Shown piece after piece: positions 44,192 to 53,500 of a DNA stretch of 64,000 nt; the first letter of the stretch is position 1; each line of letters begins with the position of its first letter. Source of the DNA: Brotaphodocola catenula (GTDB taxonomy: Bacteria; Bacillota; Clostridia; Lachnospirales; Lachnospiraceae); the NCBI GenBank assembly GCA_020686985.1, contig JAJEPU010000006.1, positions 1-64,000 on the forward strand, written 5' to 3'. Below the pieces are notes generated by a model, which was not told where the DNA came from, made no database searches, and saw only the letters and a list, made by a program, of their open reading frames with translations. Both the position numbers and the translations under genes were made by a program.

Positions 44192-44723
44192 TGCTCAATT
44201 CCTTTCCGTGTAAGATTGAGCGTGCGCCTTGGGGATATAAGGGAAATGCTACTCGTGATACTAGATAATGGCACACACTCGTGGGGTTAAAAATACCTGC
44301 TTCCAGCTCAAACTCGTGAAGTCCAAATTGTCAAGTCTCTCCTAATGGGAATTTTTTTCAGCTGGTGATTTTTAATGATAATGATAATACTACAAGATTT
44401 TCCGTTTGTAAATATTTTTTTGCAAGAAATTGTCAGATAATTGGAGAACTTAATATTCTAAAGTTAATAGTCTGTCTTTTTCAGAGTTTTTTCAGGTTAT
44501 TATTTGAGTTAACTGACTTTTCATTCTTCTTTGATTCGGGTATGCGGACAGATGTGCGCTTGCTGCGTATTTTCTTAATTTTCTTTTGTGAGTAATCTGT
44601 CCAATTTAGAAAGTCTTTCAAGTTCATGCGCTGCACAATTCCGGTACTTTACATTCCCAATCGGCAAAATCTGCTTCTTTCCGCAGAGCATCATCGCATG
44701 GAGCAAAGAAAATGAAAGCAACA
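44192..44723. other. Gene-poor spacer between gltB and ptsH
   Basis: On the minus strand, TTGACAATTTGGACTTCACG around 44320 could supply a -35 for gltB, but no good -10 follows. Further out the sequence is AT-rich with an ATGATAATGATAAT repeat near 44376. At 44652-44668 is a near-copy (16 of 17) of a word in the 37.8-kb hairpin cluster. No supported gene. Confidence 0.35.
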
Positions 44724-44770
44724 CAAAAACAGGCTCTGTGTGCTTCTTCGTTGAAGCATACAAAGCCTGT
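44724..44770 (-). terminator. Terminator of ptsH
   Basis: ACAGGCT (44729-44735) with AGCCTGT (44764-44770) and inner TGCTTC (44741-44746) with GAAGCA (44753-44758). TTTTT follows on the minus strand. Confidence 0.78.
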
Positions 44771-44837
44771 CTCTCATTTTTACTCAAACTCTACGAAATC
44801 AAAAAATCAACTCTTGATTCGCTTCTGCGTCTCGCTC

Positions 44838-45104
44838 TTACAGCTCGCCCAGTCCGCTCTCGATTGCCTTGCTGATGGTCTCCATTGCAGCTGCCTCATC
44901 TTCGCCATCACATACCAGATTGATCTCGGTGCCGGACTTGATACCTGCTGCCATAACGTTCAGTACGCTCTTAGCAACAACTTTCTTCTCTCCACACTCG
45001 ATGAAAACATCACACTTAAACTTCATAGCGGTCTGAGACAGAACACCAGCTGGTCTTAAATGCAATCCTGACGGGTTTACTACGGTAATTTTTTTACTAA
45101 GCAT
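44838..45104 (-). CDS. ptsH: Phosphocarrier protein HPr
   Basis: 88 residues with the phosphorylated His15 in SGLHLRPAG and the HPr-kinase site Ser46 in VVAKSVLNVMAAGI. This is the central phosphate carrier of the sugar phosphotransferase system and, through Ser46, of carbon catabolite control in Firmicutes. No ptsI is next to it, so it is a stand-alone gene with its own promoter and terminator. The start follows AAAAGGAGAT. Confidence 0.95.
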   Translation of the reverse strand: MLSKKITVVNPSGLHLRPAGVLSQTAMKFKCDVFIECGEKKVVAKSVLNVMAAGIKSGTEINLVCDGEDEAAAMETISKAIESGLGEL

Positions 45105-45177
45105 GACTCAAAATCTCCTTTTTTATTATAATATCTCCCTCAAATTCCTGCGGATAAGCTCGGAATTTCTACTTAAA

Positions 45178-45206
45178 AGTTTATTACAATTTGCCCGAAG
45201 TGTCAA
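45178..45206 (-). promoter_or_regulatory. Promoter of ptsH
   Basis: Minus strand TTGACA (45206-45201), 17 bases, TAAACT (45183-45178), about 75 bases before the start codon. Confidence 0.6.
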
Positions 45207-45263
45207 GTTAAAACACCCATTAATCCGTCATTTTGTTGTCAATACTGTTACTGCACACAAACA

Positions 45264-45303
45264 GAAATTTTCTGAACTGAAAATTCCGTACGATACCGTA
45301 CCG
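45264..45303. repeat. Second copy of the dispersed hairpin repeat
   Basis: Bases 45266-45290 are identical to 37840-37864 (25 of 25), forming the same GAAAATT hairpin. The following CGATACCGTACCGG forms a second small stem with GTAC arms. It lies between ptsH and queH. Confidence 0.7.
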
Positions 45304-45321
45304 GTCACGGATTTTTTTGAT

Positions 45322-46035
45322 TTAAAATGCCTGCCCACATGTTGTACAAACAGTGCCTTGAGCCTGCGCACTTTTTTTCTGCTCCCGTTTTTCCTGCATT
45401 CTTGCCTCTCTCTCAAGAGCTTCTGCTTTTGAGAAGACGCAACCGCAGTAATTCTGGCGGTAAAGACCGTACTCCTCCGAGAGCTCAACCGAGCGCTTAT
45501 ATCCGTTCTTTTTCTTGAAATCGGACGGCAGATGCTCAACCTTATAGATTTCTCCGAGTTCTTCACCGATCTCATTGAGCTTCTGTGCATTCTTCAGCGG
45601 ACTGATCGTCAGCGTCGTCGCAAAGTAATCAAAATCCCCTTCTGACGCAAGTTTTGCGGACTCCTCAAGGCGCAGTCGATAACAGCGAAAGCACCGCTCT
45701 CCACCCTCCGGCACCTTCTCATAGCCCTTGCTGATCTCATAGAACCGCTCCGGCTCATAGTCGCCAATCACAAGGTGAACCGGGTGAATCACCAGAAGCT
45801 CCGCAATCAGTTTTTTCAGTTCTTCTACCCGCTTTTCAAATTCCTCCTGTGGGGAAATGTTCGGATTGTAGTAAAACACCGTAATGTCAAAATACTTTGA
45901 CAGATACTCCAGAACGTAGCTGCTGCACGGTGCACAGCAACTATGCAGCAAGAGCCGGGGAACCCGGCTCTTGCTCTGGTTTTCTTCTATGATCTTTTCC
46001 AGTTCTTTCTGGTAATTTCTGCGATTCATCTGCAC
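45322..46035 (-). CDS. queH: Epoxyqueuosine reductase QueH
   Basis: The non-cobalamin enzyme (formerly DUF208) for the last step of queuosine tRNA modification, reducing epoxyqueuosine. Iron-sulphur and metal cysteines are in HSCCAPCSS, ERCFRCYRLR and NYCGCVFSK. The C-terminal tail is Lys/Gln-rich and ends TVCTTCGQAF, an extra CxxC not part of the core. At 237 residues it is slightly long because of that tail. A 12-bp perfect hairpin lies inside the coding sequence near codons 20-29. Start at 46035 or two codons later. Confidence 0.93.
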   Translation of the reverse strand: MQMNRRNYQKELEKIIEENQSKSRVPRLLLHSCCAPCSSYVLEYLSKYFDITVFYYNPNISPQEEFEKRVEELKKLIAELLVIHPVHLVIGDYEPERFYEISKGYEKVPEGGERCFRCYRLRLEESAKLASEGDFDYFATTLTISPLKNAQKLNEIGEELGEIYKVEHLPSDFKKKNGYKRSVELSEEYGLYRQNYCGCVFSKAEALEREARMQEKREQKKSAQAQGTVCTTCGQAF

Positions 46036-46132
46036 GCTCCATACCTTTGCGCTTATACGCTCTTTTCTGTTTTAAAGTCTCTTAGAAAACCCGTATTTAT
46101 TCTTTTTCTAATTCTAATTCAAAACTCGACAC

Positions 46133-47263
46133 TTACAGGAAGTCACGAATCCGCTTGCTTCTCACCGGATTACGCAGTTTGCGCAGGGCTTTCGCCTCAA
46201 TCTGACGAATACGCTCACGGGTAACGTTGAACTCCTTGCCGACCTCCTCAAGGGTGCGCGGATGTCCATCTTCAAGACCGAAACGCAGGACGATAACCTG
46301 ACGCTCACGCTCCTTCAAATCACCCAGAAGCGCATCAATGTGCTCTCTGAGCATGACAGACTCCACATTGCCCTCCGGGGTCACAACATTGTTATCTGCA
46401 ACGAAATCGCCGAGGTTGGAGTCATCCTCCTCACCGATCGGGGTCTCAAGGGATGCAGGCTCTCTTGCGATCTGCATGATCTCCATCACCTTGTCCTCGG
46501 ACATCTCAAGTGCATCTGCAAGCTCTGTCACAGACGGCTCATAGCCGAGTTCCAGAGTCAGCTTTCTCTGCATCTTTGACATCTTGTTGATCGTCTCAAC
46601 CATATGAACCGGCACACGGATTGTACGAGCCTGATCTGCAAGTGCACGAGTCACAGACTGACGAATCCACCAAGTCGCATATGTACTCAGCTTGTATCCC
46701 TTCGTATAATCAAACTTCTCTACGCCCTTGATCAGACCGAGGTTACCCTCCTGAACAAGATCCAAAAAGCTCATGCCACGTCCGGTATAACGCTTTGCAA
46801 TGCTGACTACAAGACGCAGGTTCGCCTCAATCAGGCGCTCCTTCGCATGCTCATCGCCCTCTGCCTTGCGCTTTGCCAGAGTAATCTCCTCATCTGCGCT
46901 CAACAACGGAACCGTACCGATCTCCTTTAAATACATCCGAACCGGATCCTCTGTGCCAATACCTTCCAGAAGATCTACTGCGTCCAGTTCGATATCTTCT
47001 CCATCTTTCAGGAAGCTGTCGTCCATGTCGATGTCATCATCATCAAGAAGAAGCGGTTCCTCCGCCAGCAGGTTATCATCGATTACAGGGACAACATCAA
47101 TCCGTTTCTGCTCAAGGTAGTTGTAAATCTGTTCCATCTGCTCCGGAGACAGATCATCGCCGACAAAGAAATCATTGATCTCTGTGACATCCAGTGCATT
47201 GTGCTTCGTTTTGGCAACTTCCACCAGCTTTTTCAGCTTTTCCAAAAAATTGTCTTTTTCCAC
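46133..47263 (-). CDS. rpoD: Primary RNA polymerase sigma factor (SigA/RpoD)
   Basis: 376 residues. Region 1.1-like N-terminus, region 1.2 ([16 protein letters not shown]), region 2 with the -10 recognition helix ([13 protein letters not shown]), region 3 ([13 protein letters not shown]) and region 4 with the -35 helix-turn-helix ([18 protein letters not shown]). The start is a GTG at 47263 behind GAAAGGATG. The usual upstream primase gene dnaG is not adjacent here, where a lipid kinase lies instead. Confidence 0.96.
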   Translation of the reverse strand: MEKDNFLEKLKKLVEVAKTKHNALDVTEINDFFVGDDLSPEQMEQIYNYLEQKRIDVVPVIDDNLLAEEPLLLDDDDIDMDDSFLKDGEDIELDAVDLLEGIGTEDPVRMYLKEIGTVPLLSADEEITLAKRKAEGDEHAKERLIEANLRLVVSIAKRYTGRGMSFLDLVQEGNLGLIKGVEKFDYTKGYKLSTYATWWIRQSVTRALADQARTIRVPVHMVETINKMSKMQRKLTLELGYEPSVTELADALEMSEDKVMEIMQIAREPASLETPIGEEDDSNLGDFVADNNVVTPEGNVESVMLREHIDALLGDLKERERQVIVLRFGLEDGHPRTLEEVGKEFNVTRERIRQIEAKALRKLRNPVRSKRIRDFL

Positions 47264-47537
47264 AGTAACATCCTTTCGCTTGAAGTGTCAAAGCGGAGCC
47301 AATCTCCGCCTCTCTACTGCCATAACCGCCCGACCCTTGACAGTTTCAGATTCCCATCACCTTTTTTCTGCCATCTGTCCGGCACGGTCAAAATATGCCA
47401 TAGAAGAAAATTCCATGGCATAATAAATTCCTACACAACTAATCATTATATAACAGCAGGTTGCGGATTTCAACATTTTTTTCTCAGTTCTTTTGTTTTT
47501 TTTGAGGTTTTTTCACGTTTTTCTCACGTTTTTCCGC

Positions 47538-48452
47538 TTAAACATCCAGATTTCTGCGAATGTTTAAACAGCGCGGAAGATTCCTGATCGTGACCTCTGT
47601 CCGACTTCCTCCAAACTCTCCATCGAGTACCCAGTCAACTTCCTCCTCCGCCTGAATCTCGATCGAGGAAGTCCGGAATTTGTATACCAGTTCGCTGTCC
47701 GGCTCATCGCTGAGAAAAAGTCCTGACACAATCGCACTCAGCTCGAGCGGAGTCTTCGGCGTGCGGATCAGTAGTACTTCAAAAAGTCCATCATCAAGGG
47801 CGACATTCTGGTTAATCAATCCTTTGAATCCGCCTACGCTCGTCGTGTTCGTCACCATGCCGAAGATGAACTCACCCTCAAGCGTGCCCTCCTCCCAGGT
47901 CACCTTCATCTGATAGGACTTGATTGATGTAAGGCTCTTCACACTCTCAAGCATATACGCCTGATGACCGAGAACATTTTTTCGATCCTGAGGTGTCATA
48001 TAGGAAACTTCGGTAAATGCACCAAAACCTGCAACATAGACAAAATAGCGATCCTCGCAGAACAGACCGATGTCGATCGGCACTGCGGTTCCGCGAACTG
48101 CGGTCTGCGCCGCCTCATATACCTGCTTGGGGAGTTTCAGACTAGACGCAAAATCGTTCGTCGAACCTCCCGGAATATATCCGATCTGGGGTCTGCGCTT
48201 CTCATCGATCTCCATAATACCGGAAATCGTCTCATTCAGCGTGCCATCTCCTCCACTGCATACAATCAGATCATACCTTGCACCTTCTTTCGATGCAGTA
48301 TTTTTTGCATCCTTCGGCGCCTGCGTCACATGAACCTGTACATGATATCCTTCCGCCGAAAAGAGATCCAGAATTTCAAGAAGTTTTCTGCGAATCCGCT
48401 CCCTGCCCGACCTGGGATTAATGATAAAAAGCATTCTTTTTTTTGTGCTCAT
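47538..48452 (-). CDS. Diacylglycerol/lipid kinase family protein (DagK/YegS type)
   Basis: A soluble lipid kinase of the DagK family. N-terminal INPRSGRE, nucleotide motif VCSGGDGTLNE, GYIPGGSTNDFA, and C-terminal DGLFEVLLIR and VDWVLDGEFGG. Such enzymes phosphorylate diacylglycerol for re-use in phospholipid and lipoteichoic acid turnover. The exact lipid cannot be told. The ATG at 48452 follows GGCAGGTG. The frame is open eight codons further. A repeat-like palindrome lies just upstream. Confidence 0.9.
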   Translation of the reverse strand: MSTKKRMLFIINPRSGRERIRRKLLEILDLFSAEGYHVQVHVTQAPKDAKNTASKEGARYDLIVCSGGDGTLNETISGIMEIDEKRRPQIGYIPGGSTNDFASSLKLPKQVYEAAQTAVRGTAVPIDIGLFCEDRYFVYVAGFGAFTEVSYMTPQDRKNVLGHQAYMLESVKSLTSIKSYQMKVTWEEGTLEGEFIFGMVTNTTSVGGFKGLINQNVALDDGLFEVLLIRTPKTPLELSAIVSGLFLSDEPDSELVYKFRTSSIEIQAEEEVDWVLDGEFGGSRTEVTIRNLPRCLNIRRNLDV

Positions 48453-48489
48453 AATACTGTCACCTGCCTCTGTCACTCTTCAACTGATC

Positions 48490-48520
48490 GTTACCGTTCA
48501 TGCCCCGCACAAACGGTAAC
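48490..48520. repeat. GTTACCGTT inverted repeat
   Basis: GTTACCGTT (48490-48498) and AACGGTAAC (48512-48520), 9 bp perfect, 13-base loop. The following ATTTTGCCGATT is like the words in the hairpin clusters at 36.5 and 37.9 kb. Confidence 0.5.
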
Positions 48521-48566
48521 AGATTTTGCCGATTCCCCTTCACTCATTCCCAACGAAATAAATTAC

Positions 48567-49724
48567 CTACTTTCCAGTTTCTCTCAAAATCTCTTTTGTA
48601 TACCCGGCAAATGCACCCGGAAGCGGATAAGTTTCAATCAGATCCCTGCGCCTCACTGCGAGAAAGCGCTCCGGAACCGCACCGGAAAGCAACACCCGGT
48701 ATCCAATCATTCTCCACTCGACATGAGAAAAAATGTGTTTTGTCTTCGGAAGTACCTTGATCTCAATGACCTGTCCCGGCTCAAATCCGAAGACTTCAGC
48801 AAGTTTCTCCGGCTCAAGCTGTCCGTCCGCATTCGGAAGCTCGTAAAGCCCTGCAAGAAGCCCCTGATCCGGTCGTTTTCCGATCGCAATCCGCTGACTC
48901 TGATCCTCGAGAATACATACGGTACGCTCCTCAATCCTGCGCTGTTTTTTCGGCGTCTTGACTGGGATCTGTGCGGTCAGATTCCGGCGATGCGCCAGAC
49001 ACAGCGACTCAAACGGACAGACCATGCATTTCGGTTCACCGTTTGGCACACAGACAATCGCTCCGGTCTCAATCAAGCCCTGGTTGAACTCGCTTGCGCG
49101 CCCCTGCGGGATCACACTCTGAAGCAGAGATTCAACTTTTCGTCTCGTCGCCGGTTTCAGGATATCCTCTGTACTCGCCATCACTCTCGAGATCACGCGA
49201 AGCACATTTCCATCGACTGCCGGAACTGCAATTCCAAATGCAATCGAGGCAATCGCCCCCGCAGTGTAACTCCCGATTCCCGGAAGTTTCAGAAGCTTTT
49301 GATGGTCAGCCGGGATCACCCCGCCGTATTCTTCCACAATGACCTGAGCCGACTTTTTTAAGTTTCTGGCACGGCTGTAATAGCCGAGTCCCTCCCAGAG
49401 TTTCATCAGCCGGTCATCGGAAACCTCAGCGAGATCTGCGACCGTCGGAAGTGCGCCCATGAAACGCTCAAAATAGGGCTTTACCGCCTCCACCCTCGTC
49501 TGCTGAAGCATAATCTCGGAAATCCAGACGCGGTACGGCTCGGGATTCTCCCTCCACGGAAGAATCCGGCGATTCTTCTCATACCATGCAAGCAGAGGAC
49601 GAACTCCCGCACGCAGACGCTCCTCCTCCGACATTGGACTCTCCTTACTCTCTGCAACCTGAATCCGATCGTAGAGATGATCAAGATGATTAAGTTCGTC
49701 CTGAAACGTATCAAACATATCCAT
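48567..49724 (-). CDS. mutY: A/G-specific adenine DNA glycosylase
   Basis: Removes adenine mispaired with 8-oxoguanine. Catalytic Glu in LPWRENPEPYRVWISEIMLQQT, helix-hairpin-helix LPGIGSYTAGAIASIAF with the catalytic Asp in VPAVDGNVLR, 4Fe-4S cysteines CVPNGEPKCMVCPFESLC, and a C-terminal NUDIX-like domain that reads 8-oxoguanine (GLLAGLYELPN, HIFSHVEWRM). The start at 49724 overlaps birA by 14 bases. A short N-terminal extension (about 30 residues) precedes the core. Confidence 0.95.
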   Translation of the reverse strand: MDMFDTFQDELNHLDHLYDRIQVAESKESPMSEEERLRAGVRPLLAWYEKNRRILPWRENPEPYRVWISEIMLQQTRVEAVKPYFERFMGALPTVADLAEVSDDRLMKLWEGLGYYSRARNLKKSAQVIVEEYGGVIPADHQKLLKLPGIGSYTAGAIASIAFGIAVPAVDGNVLRVISRVMASTEDILKPATRRKVESLLQSVIPQGRASEFNQGLIETGAIVCVPNGEPKCMVCPFESLCLAHRRNLTAQIPVKTPKKQRRIEERTVCILEDQSQRIAIGKRPDQGLLAGLYELPNADGQLEPEKLAEVFGFEPGQVIEIKVLPKTKHIFSHVEWRMIGYRVLLSGAVPERFLAVRRRDLIETYPLPGAFAGYTKEILRETGK

Positions 49725-50688
49725 AAATGCCTCGCACGGACACCTCGCCTGACATGACTTCGCGCATCTCGCCGTTTGTCTCCACAATCAGCTCACCGGT
49801 GTCTGTGATTCCGTGAGAAATGCCGAGATAGTCTCCCTTAGGCGCAAGTACCTTTACCTCCCGCCCAATATTGACGAGACGGGAATTGTACTCCTCTTTC
49901 AGAAGACTCAAATCCAGCGTCTTCTTGTAGGTCTCATAGAAGCCCTCCCACGCCTTTAAGATGCTTGCGACAAGCGGGGCACGGCGCACAATATGACCTG
50001 TCTCAATCGCAAGCGAGGTCGCCGTCTTGCTGATCTCCTCCGGGAAATCTTTCGTGTTGACATTGATGCCGATTCCGACAACGACGTAGCGAATGCTGTC
50101 CTCCTCTGTGCTCATCTCCGTCAAAATACCGCAGATCTTACGTCCGTTTAACACGATATCATTCGGCCACTTGATCTGACAGTCAAGTCCGGTCTGCTCA
50201 CGAATGCCTTTCTCTACCGACATCGCCGCCACAAGCGTCAGCATCGACGCATATTCCGGCGCAAAATCCGGTCGCAGAAGAAAGCTCATCCAGATTCCGC
50301 TTCCTCTCGGAGAAGTCCATGCACGCCCTCTGCGCCCTTTTCCTGCCGTCTGAATCTCCGCAATTGCAAGCGTTCCATCCGGCGCACCATTTTCCGCCAT
50401 CCGTCGGATCTCATTGTTCGTGGAATCAATCTCATCGATAAACCGAAGATTTCGTCCAAGGCTCTTCGTCTCGAGCACACTCGCAATCTCTGCCTCCGAG
50501 AGAACATCCCCGGCACCGCAGAGGCGGTATCCCCGGCTTCTGACCGCCTCGATCTCGTATCCCTCTTCTCTCAGCTGTCCGATGACCTTCCAGACCGCTG
50601 TGCGCGATACGCCGAGCCGGTCACACAATTCCTGACCGGAGACGTAACCATCCGTCTCCTTCAGACATGTCAAAATTTCTGTCTTCAC
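49711..50688 (-). CDS. birA: Bifunctional biotin-protein ligase / biotin repressor
   Basis: An N-terminal winged helix (LGVSRTAVWKVIGQLREEGYEIEAVRSRGYRL) shows that it can also act as the biotin repressor. The catalytic domain has the adenylate loop GKGRRGRAWTSPRGSGIWMS, KWPNDIVLNGRKICGIL and VGIGINVN. It attaches biotin to carboxylase carrier domains. The start is a GTG at 50688 behind GGAGG. Its stop overlaps the mutY start. Confidence 0.95.
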   Translation of the reverse strand: MKTEILTCLKETDGYVSGQELCDRLGVSRTAVWKVIGQLREEGYEIEAVRSRGYRLCGAGDVLSEAEIASVLETKSLGRNLRFIDEIDSTNNEIRRMAENGAPDGTLAIAEIQTAGKGRRGRAWTSPRGSGIWMSFLLRPDFAPEYASMLTLVAAMSVEKGIREQTGLDCQIKWPNDIVLNGRKICGILTEMSTEEDSIRYVVVGIGINVNTKDFPEEISKTATSLAIETGHIVRRAPLVASILKAWEGFYETYKKTLDLSLLKEEYNSRLVNIGREVKVLAPKGDYLGISHGITDTGELIVETNGEMREVMSGEVSVRGIYGYV

Positions 50689-50691
50689 TTT

Positions 50692-50997
50692 CTACCTCCA
50701 GATACTGACAGCGCTGATGATCCCCACTGTCAGAAGAAATATGGCAAGCAGTCCATATAAAAGCCCTGCCGTCCGGCCTCTCCGGTCATGTCCTGCCGAC
50801 TGAAAACGAAACCACCCATTGACTCCGTTTAAAAAGGACGCCAGCCAGAACACTGCCGGAAACAAGATCCGGTTCTTCACCGGATCTAAAAAAGCCAGCA
50901 CCACGCAGACGACGACGAGGATTCCCACCACAATGTGAAGCATATCCAGAATCATCGCCATACTGCGCGGATTTCTCTTTTTTTCTCTCAAAATCAT
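50692..50997 (-). CDS. Small membrane protein of unknown function
   Basis: 101 residues, three predicted membrane helices (about 15-40, 45-60, 78-98) separated by a short basic loop (HDRRGRTAG). The family was not recognised with certainty. It lies in a tight run argF, this gene, birA, mutY, with a four-base overlap with argF and a three-base gap to birA, so it is translated as part of that operon. Confidence 0.75.
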   Translation of the reverse strand: MILREKKRNPRSMAMILDMLHIVVGILVVVCVVLAFLDPVKNRILFPAVFWLASFLNGVNGWFRFQSAGHDRRGRTAGLLYGLLAIFLLTVGIISAVSIWR

Positions 50998-51989
50998 CCC
51001 TGCTCTCCAAGCGTGGCAACCATAACCGCCTTAATTGTATGCATGCGGTTCTCTGCTTCCTCAAAGACTCTTGAGCACGGTGCCTCAAATACCTCATCAG
51101 TGACTTCCATGTCGGTGATGTTAAATCTCTCGCCCATCTCCTTGCCGATCTTCGTCTTCAGATCGTGGAAAGCCGGCAGGCAGTGCAGGAAGATTGCCTG
51201 TTCACCTGCATTCTTCATCACATCCATCGTTACCTTGTACGGACTCAGCTCGTTGATACGCTCTGTCCATACCTCATCCGGCTCGCCCATCGATACCCAT
51301 ACATCGGTGTAAACGACATCTGCGCCCTTGGTTCCTTCCATCACATCCTCGGTCAGCGTGATCGTACCGCCGGATGCCTTTGCGTACTCCTGGCACTGTG
51401 CGACAAGCTCCTCGTTCGGGAAGTACTTCTTCGGTGCACATGCAACGAAATGAAGACCGAGCTTTGAGCAGACTACCATCAGGGAATTGCCCATATTGTA
51501 GCGAGCATCGCCCATGTATACGAGTTTTACGCCCTTGAGACGACCGAGCTGTTCACGGATCGTCAGCATGTCAGCGAGCATCTGGGTCGGATGGTACTCG
51601 TTTGTCAGACCGTTCCAAACCGGAACACCTGCATACTTTGCGAGCTCCTCAACAATCTCCTGACCGTAACCACGGTACTCGATTCCATCGTAGATTCTGC
51701 CGAGCACACGGGCAGTATCGGCAATGCTCTCCTTCTTTCCGATCTGAGAACCGGTCGGATCGAGGTAGGTGGTTCCCATTCCCATGTCATGAGCGGCAAC
51801 CTCAAACGAACAGCGGGTTCTCGTGCTCGTCTTCTCGAAAATCAGAGCAACGTTTTTTCCTCTCCAGTGGTCAACAAGAACGCCATCTTTCTTTTTCTTC
51901 TTCAGATCTGCGGCGAGATCAAGCAGATACAGAATCTCCTCAGGTGTAAAATCCTTCAGTGTCAGAAAATTTCTTCCCTTTAAATTCAT
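50994..51989 (-). CDS. argF: Ornithine carbamoyltransferase
   Basis: Makes citrulline from ornithine and carbamoyl phosphate. It could serve arginine synthesis (argF) or, in reverse, the deiminase pathway (arcB). The carbamoyl phosphate motif [13 protein letters not shown], the HPTQML loop, [14 protein letters not shown], and the ornithine loop HCLPAFHD are intact. At 331 residues it has usual length. The start follows AGGGAGGAC. No other arginine gene is adjacent, so the direction of use is not decided by context. Confidence 0.94.
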   Translation of the reverse strand: MNLKGRNFLTLKDFTPEEILYLLDLAADLKKKKKDGVLVDHWRGKNVALIFEKTSTRTRCSFEVAAHDMGMGTTYLDPTGSQIGKKESIADTARVLGRIYDGIEYRGYGQEIVEELAKYAGVPVWNGLTNEYHPTQMLADMLTIREQLGRLKGVKLVYMGDARYNMGNSLMVVCSKLGLHFVACAPKKYFPNEELVAQCQEYAKASGGTITLTEDVMEGTKGADVVYTDVWVSMGEPDEVWTERINELSPYKVTMDVMKNAGEQAIFLHCLPAFHDLKTKIGKEMGERFNITDMEVTDEVFEAPCSRVFEEAENRMHTIKAVMVATLGEQG

Positions 51990-52091
51990 CGTTTAGTCCT
52001 CCCTGTGTCTCAAATTCTCAAATGTAGTTTTTATAGATTTTGTAGTTTGATGTTTATAATTTGTGATTTCTAATTTGTGATTTTGGTTTCT

Positions 52092-53015
52092 CTAGTCTTC
52101 CTTTGCAACTTCCACAACAGACTTCACAAGACCTGCCATATTCTGAATCTCTGACGGAATGATGATCTTTGTCGCCTTTCCGTCCGCAATCGTCGCAAAT
52201 GCCTCGAGACTCTTGAGACGCAGAACCGCCTCGTCAGCGCCGGCTTCCTTGAGGAAACGAAGTCCGTCTGCATTTGCCTTCTGAACCTTTAAAATCGCCT
52301 CAGCTTCACCTTCTGCCTCGCGGATTCGCTTTTCCTTTTCTGCCTCAGCATGAAGGATCGCAGCCTGTTTGTCAGCCTCTGCGTCAAGAATTGCAGACTC
52401 TTTCTTACCCTCTGCGACAAGGATCGTTGACTTCTTCTCACCTTCCGCGCGCAGGATTGCCTCACGGCGCTCACGCTCTGCCTTCATCTGCTTTTCCATC
52501 GCATCCTGAATTGCAGCCGGCGGAATGATATTTTTCAGCTCAACACGGTTTACCTTAATTCCCCACGGATCTGTCGCCACATCAAGGGAAGCTCGCATCT
52601 TCGTGTTAATCGTCTCTCTTGAGGTCAGCGTCTGATCAAGCTCGAGATCACCGATGATATTTCTCAGCGTTGTCGCCGTCAGGTTCTCAATCGCCATGAT
52701 CGGGTTCTCGACTCCGTATGCAAACAACTTCGGATCGGTGATCTGAAAGAACACAACCGTATCGATTCGCATCGTAACGTTATCTTTTGTGATTACCGGC
52801 TGGGGAGCAAAGTCAACGACCTGCTCTTTTAAGATGACTCTCTTTGCCACGCGGTCAATAAAAGGCATCATGACGTGAACGCCAACCGACCACGTTCCCA
52901 TGTAAGCACCGAGACGTTCCACAACAAGAGCCTGCGCCTGCGGAACAATGCGCACGCAGGATGCCAGCACCATCAAAACCACAACCAGAAGCACCATGAA
53001 AATGATCAGTCCCAT
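52092..53015 (-). CDS. SPFH/Band 7 (stomatin/QmcA-type) membrane protein
   Basis: A single N-terminal membrane helix (residues 3-20), an SPFH domain (VVERLGAYMGTWSVGVHVMMPFID, DNVTMRIDTVVFFQITDP, TLRNIIGDLELD) and a long Ala/Glu-rich coiled coil (about 170-250). It oligomerises into membrane scaffolds. The next upstream gene is NfeD, its usual partner, six bases away, so the pair acts together in membrane organisation or quality control. Confidence 0.93.
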   Translation of the reverse strand: MGLIIFMVLLVVVLMVLASCVRIVPQAQALVVERLGAYMGTWSVGVHVMMPFIDRVAKRVILKEQVVDFAPQPVITKDNVTMRIDTVVFFQITDPKLFAYGVENPIMAIENLTATTLRNIIGDLELDQTLTSRETINTKMRASLDVATDPWGIKVNRVELKNIIPPAAIQDAMEKQMKAERERREAILRAEGEKKSTILVAEGKKESAILDAEADKQAAILHAEAEKEKRIREAEGEAEAILKVQKANADGLRFLKEAGADEAVLRLKSLEAFATIADGKATKIIIPSEIQNMAGLVKSVVEVAKED

Positions 53016-53020
53016 AGATG

Positions 53021-53455
53021 TTACCCCTCTTTCCTTGCACTCACAATCAGTTTTACACCCTGTATCTTTCGGATCTCCACGATCGTTCCCACAGGATAAA
53101 TCTCTTCGTCACTCTCTGCTCTCGCTGTCCATTCCTGCCCGTTCACCATCGCAGTTCCAGTCTCTTTCCGATTGTCGATCTCTGCCGTCACGCGCGCTTC
53201 ACTTCCAACCAGACTGTCCACATTTGTCTTTTCTGTGTGTGTGATACAGTGTTTTGCAAATGGGCGTGTAAGAAACAGAAGCAGAAACGAAATCAGCACG
53301 AAACCGACGAGCTGAATCCCGGTGCTAAAGCCAAGCAGACAAAGCAGAAATCCGATAAATGCTCCTCCTGCAAACCAGATCGTCGTCAGTGCCAGAGTTG
53401 CAATCTCGATCGCAATCAACACAACGAATACAATCAACCAATAGATCGGTGTCAT
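53021..53455 (-). CDS. NfeD-family membrane protein
   Basis: About 144 residues: three to four membrane helices (to about residue 75), then the C-terminal OB-fold domain (LVGSEARVTAEIDN, GTAMVNGQEWTARAES, YPVGTIVEIRKIQGVKLIV). It has only the short NfeD form, without the N-terminal ClpP-like protease domain. Partner of the SPFH gene downstream. The ATG at 53455 follows AGAAAGGGGG. Confidence 0.9.
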   Translation of the reverse strand: MTPIYWLIVFVVLIAIEIATLALTTIWFAGGAFIGFLLCLLGFSTGIQLVGFVLISFLLLFLTRPFAKHCITHTEKTNVDSLVGSEARVTAEIDNRKETGTAMVNGQEWTARAESDEEIYPVGTIVEIRKIQGVKLIVSARKEG

Positions 53456-53500
53456 TTCAGGAACCCCCTTTCTGATTATCATACTATATTTCCAAATCCA

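Noticed and set aside
43220..44290. 356-codon plus-strand frame antisense to gltB
   Set aside because: Mirror of strongly conserved gltB codons. No family features or ribosome site.
44192..44400. Glutamine riboswitch (glnA motif) ahead of gltB
   Set aside because: The conserved elements of the motif could not be placed in the leader.
44575..44787. 70-codon minus-strand frame after ptsH
   Set aside because: It overlaps the ptsH terminator, has no ribosome site and no recognisable family. Part of it matches the dispersed repeat word.
47964..49361. 465-codon plus-strand frame antisense to the lipid kinase and mutY
   Set aside because: Spans two clear minus-strand genes and the gap between them. 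Composition is typical of antisense translation.
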